Positions 13,740 to 21,359 of a DNA stretch of 21,654 nucleotides are shown here, one piece after another. The notes below the pieces were generated by a model that saw only the letters and a program-made list of their open reading frames with translations, was not told the DNA's origin and ran no database searches. The stretch is from assembly GCA_022571175.1 (NCBI GenBank), contig JACZYI010000010.1, positions 1 through 21,654 on the forward strand. The letters run 5' to 3'. The DNA comes from Pseudomonadota bacterium. GTDB lineage: Bacteria; Pseudomonadota; Alphaproteobacteria; Sphingomonadales; SMXR01. A program made the translations under genes and the position numbers. How positions within the stretch are numbered: position 1 is the first letter of the stretch; each line of letters opens with the position of its first letter.

Positions 13740-14171
13740 ATGACCGTAGCACAAATCCTTCGCCAAAAAGGCCATCATGTCCATTCCGTACGAGTGGATA
13801 CGCCATTGATGGATGCCCTGAAGCTGTTGGCTAAGCACAGGATCGGAGCGATTCTGGTGCTGGATGACGATGATAATATCGCTGGTGTCCTTTCGGAACG
13901 CGATGTTGCGAGAGGTCTTCCCGAGAAAGGGGCAGCGCTGTTGAAAGAAAATGTATCGGCGCTCATGACCCGGGACATCATCACAGCTTCCAGCGAAATG
14001 ACCATTGCGGAAGTTATGAATCTTATGACCGAGCGGCGCATCCGCCACTTACCAGTAGTCGATAATGGCAAGCTCAACGGCATGATAACCATTGGCGATG
14101 TGGTAAAATCGAAAATTGCCCAGTCGGAGCATGAAGCGGAAGCCTTGAAGGCCTATATCGCAACCGGTTAA
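13740..14171 (+). CDS. CBS-domain-pair protein
   Basis: A 143-aa protein made of one Bateman module: CBS1 at about residues 8-57 (DALKLLAKHRIGAILVLDDD, then GVLSERD) and CBS2 at about 73-125 (MTRDIITASSEMTIAEVMNL, then RHLPVVDNGKLNGMITIGD). Such pairs bind adenosine ligands (AMP, ATP, SAM) or similar and regulate partner proteins. No enzyme domain is attached. GAGGAGG gives a strong start. It converges on the patatin-like gene with a shared TTAA at the stops, so the two are not co-transcribed. Partner unknown. Confidence 0.93.
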   Translation: MTVAQILRQKGHHVHSVRVDTPLMDALKLLAKHRIGAILVLDDDDNIAGVLSERDVARGLPEKGAALLKENVSALMTRDIITASSEMTIAEVMNLMTERRIRHLPVVDNGKLNGMITIGDVVKSKIAQSEHEAEALKAYIATG

Positions 14172-15145
14172 GTGGGCTCGGATGTGTTCATTCGATAGCC
14201 GATGATGTTCAAGGCATCGGTTAGGTAAGTGTACTCATCCTCGAACGCTTTTTGACCGAGTGCGATAAGTTCTTCGGCGCGGTGAAATTCCATCAAACCC
14301 ACATGCCCACAGCGTGGTGAAATTGTAATATCGGGGGGGTCACCTGCCAGACGGCTTCGGCTCAGTCTGTTTTGAATAATGTTCAGCGATGCCACCATGT
14401 TGGCGAAAATCGATGGAGCCCCTCTGTCATGGCGCAAAAGTTTGCGCAAGAGTGACATTGATCCCTTCTGCTCCAGAGGATTGCTACCCGGTATGAATTC
14501 ATTGAACACACCATATTTTCCGGTGGTGGTCTCGCCCTGTCGTTCGGCCCGGGCTCGACCATAAATATCTTCCGACAGGTTAACAGCAATCACCAGTTCT
14601 GCCCCGAGTGCACGGCAAATGGAAACCGGAATAGGATTGACCAGAGCGCCATCCACAAGCCACCTGCCATTATGGCATATGGGCTCAAAAACGCCGGGCA
14701 GGGCAAATGACGCCTGTACCGCGTCCACAAGATTACCCTTGTCGATCCAGACCTCGTGCCCGGTCATGAGCTCGGTCGCGATGGCAACGAAGGGCGTTTC
14801 CAAATCCTCTATATTGACATGGCCAAAACTGTTCCGCATCAAATCATAGAGTTTCTCCCCCCCAAATAGTCCTCCCCCCATAATCTTGAAGTCCAGGAAG
14901 CGGAGAAAATTGGTCTTGGCGAGGCCAGTGGCCCACGTCTCAAGCGAGTCGAGACCGCCGGAGACATAAGCTGCACCCACAACGGCACCAATAGACGTGC
15001 CTGCTACCACATCAGGGACGATGCCTCGAGCCAACATGGCGCGAATGACGCCAATATGGCTAAAGCCCCGGGCGATACCAGAACCCAGCGCCAATCCAAT
15101 TTTAGGTCTGCGCATTCCAATTTCCGGGTTGCAACTCTTGTTCAT
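14168..15145 (-). CDS. Patatin-like phospholipase (RssA-type)
   Basis: A 325-aa patatin-family serine lipase/acyl hydrolase. The oxyanion loop is GSGIARG at 21-27, the nucleophile elbow is GTSIG with Ser51, and the dyad Asp165 is in VDGALVNPIP. The layout resembles RssA/YchK-type bacterial patatins. No signal peptide is seen (MNKSCNPEIGMRRPKIG is basic and polar), so it is probably cytoplasmic or peripheral at the membrane. The C-terminal 120 residues are helical and polar and may steer substrate choice. AAGGAAA precedes the ATG. The natural substrate is unknown. It faces the CBS gene and diverges from the TetR-led exporter operon. Confidence 0.92.
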   Translation of the reverse strand: MNKSCNPEIGMRRPKIGLALGSGIARGFSHIGVIRAMLARGIVPDVVAGTSIGAVVGAAYVSGGLDSLETWATGLAKTNFLRFLDFKIMGGGLFGGEKLYDLMRNSFGHVNIEDLETPFVAIATELMTGHEVWIDKGNLVDAVQASFALPGVFEPICHNGRWLVDGALVNPIPVSICRALGAELVIAVNLSEDIYGRARAERQGETTTGKYGVFNEFIPGSNPLEQKGSMSLLRKLLRHDRGAPSIFANMVASLNIIQNRLSRSRLAGDPPDITISPRCGHVGLMEFHRAEELIALGQKAFEDEYTYLTDALNIIGYRMNTSEPT

Positions 15146-15259
15146 GCAGTTTTCCTTCTGGCATCTTACCCAGAACTATAAGTCTCTGTTGGCGTATCCG
15201 CTAGTAAAGATGACCCACAAGCGCTGGTTTTCCGTGAGTGCAATTATCAGCGAGAATGA

Positions 15260-15288
15260 TTGACAAATGGTGAGTTCTCCAATAAATG
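15260..15288 (+). promoter_or_regulatory. Promoter of the TetR-HlyD-ABC operon
   Basis: A perfect TTGACA (15260-15265) is followed after 16 or 17 bases by an A/T-rich -10 (ATAAAT at 15282-15287 or TAAATG at 15283-15288). The -10 lies inside the left arm of the palindrome at 15281-15306, so repressor binding would occlude it. Confidence 0.55.
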
Positions 15289-15306
15289 ACTTTTCAGTCA
15301 GTTATT
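15281..15306. promoter_or_regulatory. TetR-type operator palindrome
   Basis: AATAAATGACT (15281-15291) faces AGTCAGTTATT (15296-15306), arms of 11 bases with one mismatch around TTTC. TGACT/AGTCA dyads are typical of TetR regulators of efflux operons. It stands 13 bases before the tetR ATG and overlaps the -10 box, which predicts negative autoregulation of the whole operon. Confidence 0.7.
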
Positions 15307-15319
15307 TACGGTGCAAATA

Positions 15320-15970
15320 ATGAATCAATTATCGATTGAACCACGGTGGGCCAGGCGCAAGGATGATCGCCCGGGAGAAATAATGGCTGCCGCATTGGAG
15401 CTGTTTGCTGAAAAGGGGTTCAGCGCATCAAGATTGGAGGACGTGGCTGAGCGAGCGGGGGTTAGCAAGGGCACGGTATATTTGTATTTCAATGACAAGG
15501 AAGATCTTTTTCGCAAGGTTGTTAAGGCAGATATCATCGAAAATATTGATGTTTTTGAAAAAATGATTGAGTCCCACCAGGGAGACATCGCACCTCTGCT
15601 GAAATCCATATTGGAACAGATAGGAAAAATGATTGCCGAAACGCGCCTGGGTGCCATACCTAAAATTATCCTCTCAGAAGCAGGTAATTTTCCGGCCCTG
15701 GCAAGTTTTTACCGGGAAAATGTGGTCAAACGAATGTTTCGGTTATTCACTGCCCTCATCGAACGCGGTGTTCATACGGGAGAATTCAGGGGAATATCGC
15801 CCCCGGATGCGGCCAGAATCATGATGGCTCCATTTCTTATGATGGCGCTCATGACCAATTCACCCGGGTTTGCTGAGGCCGTGGAGCTCCAGCCCGCCAA
15901 GCATGTGGAAACGGCGCTTGATATCTTTTTTACCGGAATATTGGCGGAAAACACAGGGGAGAGAATATGA
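15320..15970 (+). CDS. TetR/AcrR-family transcriptional regulator of the exporter operon
   Basis: A 216-aa TetR repressor. The HTH domain covers about residues 18-62 (IMAAALELFAEKGFSASRLE, then VAERAGVSKGTVYLYFNDKE), ending in the family's YxYFxxKExL signature. The C-terminal ligand and dimerisation region has a TetR_C-type helical look, with Met-rich hydrophobic helices at 170-190 (IMMAPFLMMALM) likely lining the ligand pocket. ATG 15320 is preferred; a GTG at 15311 would add three residues. Its stop overlaps the HlyD start as ATGA. Gene order and the palindrome over the promoter suggest it represses its own operon until an exported compound binds. Confidence 0.93.
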   Translation: MNQLSIEPRWARRKDDRPGEIMAAALELFAEKGFSASRLEDVAERAGVSKGTVYLYFNDKEDLFRKVVKADIIENIDVFEKMIESHQGDIAPLLKSILEQIGKMIAETRLGAIPKIILSEAGNFPALASFYRENVVKRMFRLFTALIERGVHTGEFRGISPPDAARIMMAPFLMMALMTNSPGFAEAVELQPAKHVETALDIFFTGILAENTGERI

Positions 15971-16940
15971 AAAGATGGACTTTGAAATTTTTAATACTTG
16001 TGAGTCTGTCCGGGATTTGGGCGGGAACTTCCTACGCGCAAGACATGCTCTGGCAGGGCTTTGTAGAAGGACAATACCGATATTTGGGTTACCGGAAGGT
16101 GGCCAGGTCCAGGAGTTGATCACAGATCGTGGTAAAATTGTTCTGGCTGGAGACCATTTACTCAGTCTTGAAAGCGGGCTGCAGGAGGCAGTATTGGCGG
16201 GTGCTACAGCTGCGCTTCAAAAAGCAAAAGCGGATCTGGATAATTTATTAAAGGGCGGGCGGAAAAGTGAAATTACTGCCATTGAAGAACGCCTGACTCA
16301 GGCGATGGCTGAGCGAGAATTAGCGACAGTCTATCTGACACGGCAGAAGGATTTGGTGGAAAACGGTGTGGCGTCCGTCGAGACGCTGGATTCAGCCCAG
16401 GCAGCATTTATCTCAAGCAGGGCACGCGTGCGGGAGATTGAAGCGCAGCTTGTAACCGCTCAACTGGAAGCGAGGGTCGATGAAATAGCTGCGGCTGAGG
16501 CGGTTGTTGCGGGTGCCATGAGCACTCTTGCCGAAGCCAACTGGCGGCTCGCTCAACGCAGACTTTATGCGCCCGATGATGGTCTGATTGCAGACATCTA
16601 TTACCGGGCAGGTGAATATGTTTCTGCGGGAAGACCAACCCTCAGCTTTTTGGCCCATAAGGATCGAAAAATCAGATTTTTTGTGCCCGAAACGGCTCTG
16701 TCCCTGATTTCGCCTGGCATGCAGGTGAGCGTGGATTGCGACAATTGTGGTGATGGCCTGGCTGCGACCATCAATTTTATATCGCCTGAGGCTGAATTCA
16801 CGCCGCCGATCATTTTTTCTGAAACCGTACGCCACAAGCTTGTGTTTCTGGTTGAAGCCATACCAAATGCGCCGCTGGCCATATTGGCTCCCGGTCTGCC
16901 CGTGGATGTCCGGCTGTTGAAGGATGGCCCCGTGCCATGA
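15967..16940 (+). CDS. HlyD-family membrane-fusion protein, split by a -1 frameshift
   Basis: Periplasmic adaptor of the ABC exporter (YbhG/YhiI-like). ATG 15967 overlaps the tetR stop (ATGA) and opens a signal peptide (FLILVSLSGIWAGTSYA) followed by MLWQGFVEGQYRYLG; this frame then stops at 16117-16119. The rest of the protein is in the -1 frame from 16089: LPEGGQVQELITDRGKIVLA (lipoyl-like half-motif), a long helical hairpin, the second half-motif (RLYAPDDGLIADIYYRAGEY) and FISPEAEFTPPIIFSE. Joined at 16087-16089 the product is 324 aa, normal length with no residue missing. The break is a deletion in the GGG run, a sequence error or recoding at T TTG GGT. A gene caller may start at ATG 15975 instead, which gives an out-of-family N-terminus and no signal peptide. 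It overlaps the ATPase gene by ATGA. Confidence 0.85.
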
Positions 16941-17869
16941 GTAACGATTCTGAATATGCCATTGATGTGACCGGACTGACCAAGAGTTTTTCGGACCAGA
17001 TTGCGGTCGATCATGTCTCATTGAAGGTACGCCGCGGAGAAGTTTTCGGATTTCTGGGTCCAAACGGTAGTGGTAAAACAACCACCATTCGAATGCTTTG
17101 CGGACTACTGTCACCTGAAGACGGTTCCGGCACCTGTCTTGGTTTTGATATTATGCGCGAAAGTACCGAGATTCAAAAACGCGTGGGATATATGACCCAA
17201 AAATTCAGTCTCTATGAAGATTTGACCATAGAAGAAAATCTTTTATTTGTTTGCCGCATGTATCAGATGGACAATCTCAAAGAGAGAGTTGCTGCAGCTT
17301 TGTCGAGTTTGGGTCTCTATGACCGCCGCAAGCAATTGGCGGGTGCTCTGTCCGGGGGCTGGAAGCAAAGACTTGCCCTGGTGGCTTGCATGATTCATGA
17401 GCCAGAACTGCTGTTGCTGGACGAGCCCACCGCAGGCGTGGATCCCAAGGCACGACGTTCTTTTTGGGATGAAATCCATGAGATGGCGGCCAAAGGCATC
17501 ACGGTTCTGGTGTCCACCCACTACATGGATGAGGCCGAGAGATGCCATCGGTTGGCTTATCTGTCTAACGGCAAGCTGCTGGCACAGGGCACTGGCCCTG
17601 AGCTGATTAAGCTCTCTGGCTTGCATACCTGGCGAATTGAGGGCGAGAACCTCACAGATGTACAAATGATCTTGAGTAAAGCCTCTGCGGTTGAGACTAT
17701 GGCACCCTTCGGTGCTCGCATCCGGGCAAGTGGCACAGACGAAAAGGCGCTTGAAAAAGCCGTAATCGAAGCGGCCTCTTCACCGGATGTTGCGGTGGAA
17801 AAAGTACCGCCTGGACTTGAGGATGTATTTATCCATTTCTCCAATAGTGCGGGGGTTCCGATCCAATGA
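16937..17869 (+). CDS. ABC exporter ATP-binding protein (ABC-2 type)
   Basis: A 310-aa cytoplasmic ATPase that powers the exporter. Walker A GPNGSGKTT is at 41-49, the Q-loop at Gln88 (YMTQKFSLYEDLT), the signature LSGGWKQRL at 138-146, Walker B LLLLDEPTAGVDP at 158-170, and the switch His195 in VSTHYMDEA. Trp in the signature (LSGGW) is common in the YbhF/drug-export branch. Residues 220-310 form the accessory C-terminal domain of this branch. It has one nucleotide-binding domain, whereas E. coli YbhF has two, so it should act as a dimer. ATGA overlaps on both sides tie it to the HlyD and permease genes. Confidence 0.96.
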   Translation: MSNDSEYAIDVTGLTKSFSDQIAVDHVSLKVRRGEVFGFLGPNGSGKTTTIRMLCGLLSPEDGSGTCLGFDIMRESTEIQKRVGYMTQKFSLYEDLTIEENLLFVCRMYQMDNLKERVAAALSSLGLYDRRKQLAGALSGGWKQRLALVACMIHEPELLLLDEPTAGVDPKARRSFWDEIHEMAAKGITVLVSTHYMDEAERCHRLAYLSNGKLLAQGTGPELIKLSGLHTWRIEGENLTDVQMILSKASAVETMAPFGARIRASGTDEKALEKAVIEAASSPDVAVEKVPPGLEDVFIHFSNSAGVPIQ

Positions 17870-19005
17870 AGAAGTTTCCAATTTCATTATCCCGGATTTT
17901 GGGACTGGTCCGAAAGGAATTTATCCAGCTAAAGCGTGACAGATTAACGGTTGCCATGCTGCTCGGCATTCCCTTTATGCAAATGGTGCTTTTTGGTTTC
18001 GCCATCAATTCTGATCCAAAACTATTGTCCACTGCGGTGATACAGGCGGACAGCGGACCTCTGGTGCGCTCATATTTGACAGCACTCGAAAATACCGGAT
18101 ATTTCTCGTTTAACTATCATCTGGACCGGGTGGAGGATGTGGAGGAGTTGTTCCTGGAAGGGAAAATTCTTTTTGCAATTACCATCCCCGAGGATTTTGA
18201 ACGGGCCCTAATCCGGGGTGAGCGCCCGGAAGTGCTGATCGAAGCCGATGCAACAGATCCGGTTGTGACAGCGCGGGCTACCAGTGCCGCTATGCAGGTC
18301 AACTTTTTAGCTCTCAATCATGATCTTAAGGGTCCGCTGGCTCACTTGCGGCCTATACCGCCACCGGTGGAACTTCGAATTCATCGACGTTATAACCCGG
18401 AAAATATTACGCATTACAACACGATTCCGGGGCTTCTGGGCATCATATTGACCATGACTACCGTCATGATTACGGCCATTACCCTGGCTCGTGAGCGGGA
18501 GCGCGGCACATTGGAAAATCTTTTTGCCATGCCGGTTCATCCCTTTGAGGTCATGAGCGGAAAGATCATCCCGTTTATAATGGGAGCCTCTTTTCAGGCC
18601 TTTTTGGTTCTTGTCGCGGCGCGCTTTATTTTTGAAGTACCTATTTTAGGGGACCTTTGGTTACTCTCGCTGGCGCTTATCATTTTTATTACGGTCAATC
18701 TTTCGGTGGGGTTCACACTTTCCACCATTGCCACCAATCAATTGCAGGCCATGCAGATGGGAATGTTTTTCTTCCTGCCATCAATTTTGCTGTCAGGGTT
18801 TCTTTTCCCCTTTTCGGGCATGCCTAAATGGGCGCAATGGATTGGAGAAATTTTGCCACTGACTCATTTTGTACGCATCGTCAAATCCATTTTCCTGAAG
18901 TCGGCCGAATTTGGAGATATTAAAATGCATCTGCTCAATCTTTTGATCATCCTGGTTATCACGGCTACAATTTCCCTCAAGCGTTACAAGGCAACGCTTG
19001 ATTGA
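17866..19005 (+). CDS. ABC-2 type exporter permease
   Basis: A 379-aa inner-membrane permease of the YbhS/YbhR/YhhJ type (ABC2_membrane_3). An N-terminal amphipathic region (LVRKEFIQLKRDRLTVA) leads into TM1 (about 28-48). A periplasmic domain at about 50-170 follows and then at least five membrane helices. Typical markers are TLARERERGTLENLFAMP VHPFEVM (about 204-226) and LLSGFLFPFSGMPKWAQ. A single permease with a single ATPase implies a homodimeric channel working with the HlyD adaptor; the outer-membrane factor is not encoded here. Substrate is unknown; drugs, lipids or toxic metabolites are all possible. Confidence 0.94.
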   Translation: MKKFPISLSRILGLVRKEFIQLKRDRLTVAMLLGIPFMQMVLFGFAINSDPKLLSTAVIQADSGPLVRSYLTALENTGYFSFNYHLDRVEDVEELFLEGKILFAITIPEDFERALIRGERPEVLIEADATDPVVTARATSAAMQVNFLALNHDLKGPLAHLRPIPPPVELRIHRRYNPENITHYNTIPGLLGIILTMTTVMITAITLARERERGTLENLFAMPVHPFEVMSGKIIPFIMGASFQAFLVLVAARFIFEVPILGDLWLLSLALIIFITVNLSVGFTLSTIATNQLQAMQMGMFFFLPSILLSGFLFPFSGMPKWAQWIGEILPLTHFVRIVKSIFLKSAEFGDIKMHLLNLLIILVITATISLKRYKATLD

Positions 19006-19052
19006 TCTTTTTCAAATTTGTGCCTGAAAAATATTATTGAACGGAATTTCAT

Positions 19053-19760
19053 ATGAGTGATTTCTGGCAGGAAGACGACTCTTACAAACCGGTGCCACTG
19101 CCCCACCGGGCAGATTATTCCGATGTGGAAATGCTGGAGCGGGCTGAGACCTTCTATCTTTTGATGAAGCAACGCCACACGGTGCGGGATTTCTCAACCA
19201 AGCCGGTTCCGCGCGCGATCATCAAAAAGGCAATTTTAACCGCAGGTACAGCACCGAATGGCGCCAATATGCAACCGTGGCATTTCGCAGTGCTCGGTGA
19301 AGGACCTTTCCGGGGCACCATTTGTGAAGAGGCTGAAAAAGAAGAACGCGAATTTTATGCCGGGCGGGCTGGCAAGGCATGGCTCAACGCCCTCAAACCA
19401 TTGGGCACTAATCCTGAGAAGCCATTTCTGAAATCGGCGCCCTGGTTGATTGTGGTGTTTGCTGAACGTTATGGCATTGGACCCGGTGGGGAAAAGATTA
19501 AAAATTATTATGTTCCGGAATCGGTCGGCATTGCCTGCGGCATATTGGTGACAGCGCTTCATAATGCTGGTCTTGCGACCTTGACTCACACACCAAGCCC
19601 CATGGGTTTTTTGAATGAAATTTGTGGCCGACCCGAAAATGAAAAGCCCATGATGATCATTGTCGTCGGGCATCCCAGTGACGACGCCACCATTCCTGCG
19701 GAAGCGCTCCATAAAAAAAGTCTCGATCAGGTGGCCAGCTTTTTAATCGGGGACGTCTAG
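19053..19760 (+). CDS. Nitroreductase-fold flavoprotein resembling iodotyrosine deiodinase
   Basis: A 235-aa FMN protein of the nitroreductase superfamily. FMN-binding RHTVRDFS is at 41-48, AGTAPNGANMQPWHF at 64-78 and LTHTPSP at 177-183. The match to iodotyrosine deiodinase (IYD) is closer than to ordinary nitroreductases: Glu98, Tyr102 and Lys123 stand at the spacing of IYD Glu157, Tyr161 and Lys182, which close over the amino-acid part of a halotyrosine. GKAWLNALKPLGTNPEK and KSAPWLIVVFAERYG fit the IYD active-site lid. Reductive dehalogenation of halotyrosines is therefore possible but not shown. It starts 47 bases after the permease and may be read through from that operon. The Shine-Dalgarno sequence is weak. 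Its 3' end overlaps the amidohydrolase gene by 18 bases, convergent. Confidence 0.88.
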   Translation: MSDFWQEDDSYKPVPLPHRADYSDVEMLERAETFYLLMKQRHTVRDFSTKPVPRAIIKKAILTAGTAPNGANMQPWHFAVLGEGPFRGTICEEAEKEEREFYAGRAGKAWLNALKPLGTNPEKPFLKSAPWLIVVFAERYGIGPGGEKIKNYYVPESVGIACGILVTALHNAGLATLTHTPSPMGFLNEICGRPENEKPMMIIVVGHPSDDATIPAEALHKKSLDQVASFLIGDV

Positions 19761-21209
19761 GGAATTCCAGCTCAGATCAGCAATATCATGCATTTTCCCC
19801 GCCCGCATCACCTGCATTATGCTTCTGAAAGTGGACACATCTTCAAGCGGGTTTTCTGAAAGTACAATAAGGTCCGCTATTTTCCCCGCTTCCAGAGTGC
19901 CAAAATCCTTTTCCCTGCCCATAACCCGGGCACCTGTCTGTGTTGCAGCCACGATTACTTCACGGGGGGTCAGCCCGGCTGCTTGCATGCCTTCCATCTC
20001 GGCATAAACCGAGACTCCGTGTAAAGTCATGGGATTGCCCGCATCGGTGGCCATCACAACCGGAATACCTTCATCATGAACCCGTTTCAGATTTTCATTC
20101 ATCAACTGAAGCGCCACCTCATTCCGGGCTAGCCCGGCCTGAAAAATTTCCTGGCTTGTTTCAAAAAGAACATATTCATTTTGCTCTGGTGCTGACAGGA
20201 GTTTCTCTCTTGTGGCCGGGTCCACGCAGCCATTGGGGTCATCTATGATGGGCACAAATTGCAGCCCTGCGGCGGCAATGGCCATGCCCCAGTTGGCTCC
20301 GGCGAATAATGTAGGAGCATAAAATGTTCCGCTGGCTTTCATTGCGGTGATAAAATCATCGTCAACGGGTTGATTGGTAACGCTATGCACCAGCATATGG
20401 GCACCCGCATCCACGGCAATTTTGGCTTCGCGATAGGTGGTGGCGTGCACGATCAGATTTATTCCCTGTGCTTTGGCTTCCTTCGCCACTGCCATAAACC
20501 GCGCATCTATTTCGGCCCGATCTTCCTCGGAGGGAGCCAAAAACCAAACCTTAACAGCATCTGCTCCCCAGGATTTGATTTGCCGAACGGCTTCAATGCC
20601 GACGTCTTCGCTGGTCAACATGATGAAAGTGCTTTCCCCGCCTGCACTCATAATGAGACGTCCTGCGTGAGAAACAAGTGGTCCGGCAGCCGCAATATGC
20701 GGGGCGGCTGTATTATTTTCCGCGCCTTCTTTCAGGCCAATGGTCCAGGGAAATCCGCCCACATCATAAACAGCCGTTACACCAGAACAGAGATAACTTC
20801 GGTAACGGGTTTCCGGGTGATCCCGTAAATCTGCCACCACGTCTTCATACGGATAGCGACCGCCCACATTAACCCCGTCAGGTCGTCCGTCCAGCCATCC
20901 CGTTTGACCAAAATGAATGTGAGAATCGACCAATCCCGGAGTCACATATTTGCCTGTGAGATCAATAATTATTGCACCTTCGGGAATAAGGCAGCTCTCT
21001 TTGTCTCCCGCACAAGTAATTCTATCACCCTCAACAATAATGAGGGCATTTTTAATTGCGTCTGCGCCCGTGCCGTCAATCACTGTGGCTCCAACCAGAG
21101 CGATGGCATCGCTTTCTTTGCTCACTTCACCTGAACAGGCCGTCATTATGCCCGCGGTGCCCAATAAAAAGACGCTCCTGATTATCCGGTTTTTGATTTT
21201 TTTCTGCAT
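19743..21209 (-). CDS. Lipoprotein amidohydrolase-family enzyme (imidazolonepropionase/prolidase-like)
   Basis: A 488-aa metal-dependent amidohydrolase. The ATG at 21209 is preferred (AGAGGA upstream) because it gives a lipoprotein signal: KKIKNRIIRSVFLLGTAG then IMTAC with lipid-carrying Cys25; the frame extends upstream to 21290 without a better start. Catalytic residues are complete: His97 and His99 (DSHIHF), carboxylated Lys220 (DAVKVW), His255 (IVHAT), His275 (LVHSV) and Asp389 (ATDAG). The closest activity classes are dipeptide/prolidase-like or imidazolonepropionase-related enzymes; substrate is undetermined. The lipid anchor places it in the periplasm, as the M20 enzyme at 6957 also is. 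It converges on the deiodinase-like gene and diverges from the gene at 21360. Confidence 0.92.
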   Translation of the reverse strand: MQKKIKNRIIRSVFLLGTAGIMTACSGEVSKESDAIALVGATVIDGTGADAIKNALIIVEGDRITCAGDKESCLIPEGAIIIDLTGKYVTPGLVDSHIHFGQTGWLDGRPDGVNVGGRYPYEDVVADLRDHPETRYRSYLCSGVTAVYDVGGFPWTIGLKEGAENNTAAPHIAAAGPLVSHAGRLIMSAGGESTFIMLTSEDVGIEAVRQIKSWGADAVKVWFLAPSEEDRAEIDARFMAVAKEAKAQGINLIVHATTYREAKIAVDAGAHMLVHSVTNQPVDDDFITAMKASGTFYAPTLFAGANWGMAIAAAGLQFVPIIDDPNGCVDPATREKLLSAPEQNEYVLFETSQEIFQAGLARNEVALQLMNENLKRVHDEGIPVVMATDAGNPMTLHGVSVYAEMEGMQAAGLTPREVIVAATQTGARVMGREKDFGTLEAGKIADLIVLSENPLEDVSTFRSIMQVMRAGKMHDIADLSWNSLDVPD

Positions 21210-21359
21210 GATTATCCTCTGGTCATTCACCATTCCCTGCCAAGTCACTATTTTGAAGGCATAATAGGAATTATAAAGCTCTGAGGACAAGCATATCTTG
21301 ATCTCCGGATAATTTAGCTCTTCATGTGAGGCATTCAGATGATGTATGCAGGGAGGGAA

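Noticed and set aside
16413..17114. A 233-codon minus-strand open frame across the HlyD and ATPase genes
   Set aside because: It is antisense to two well-supported genes and covers the Walker A region; no domain is seen.
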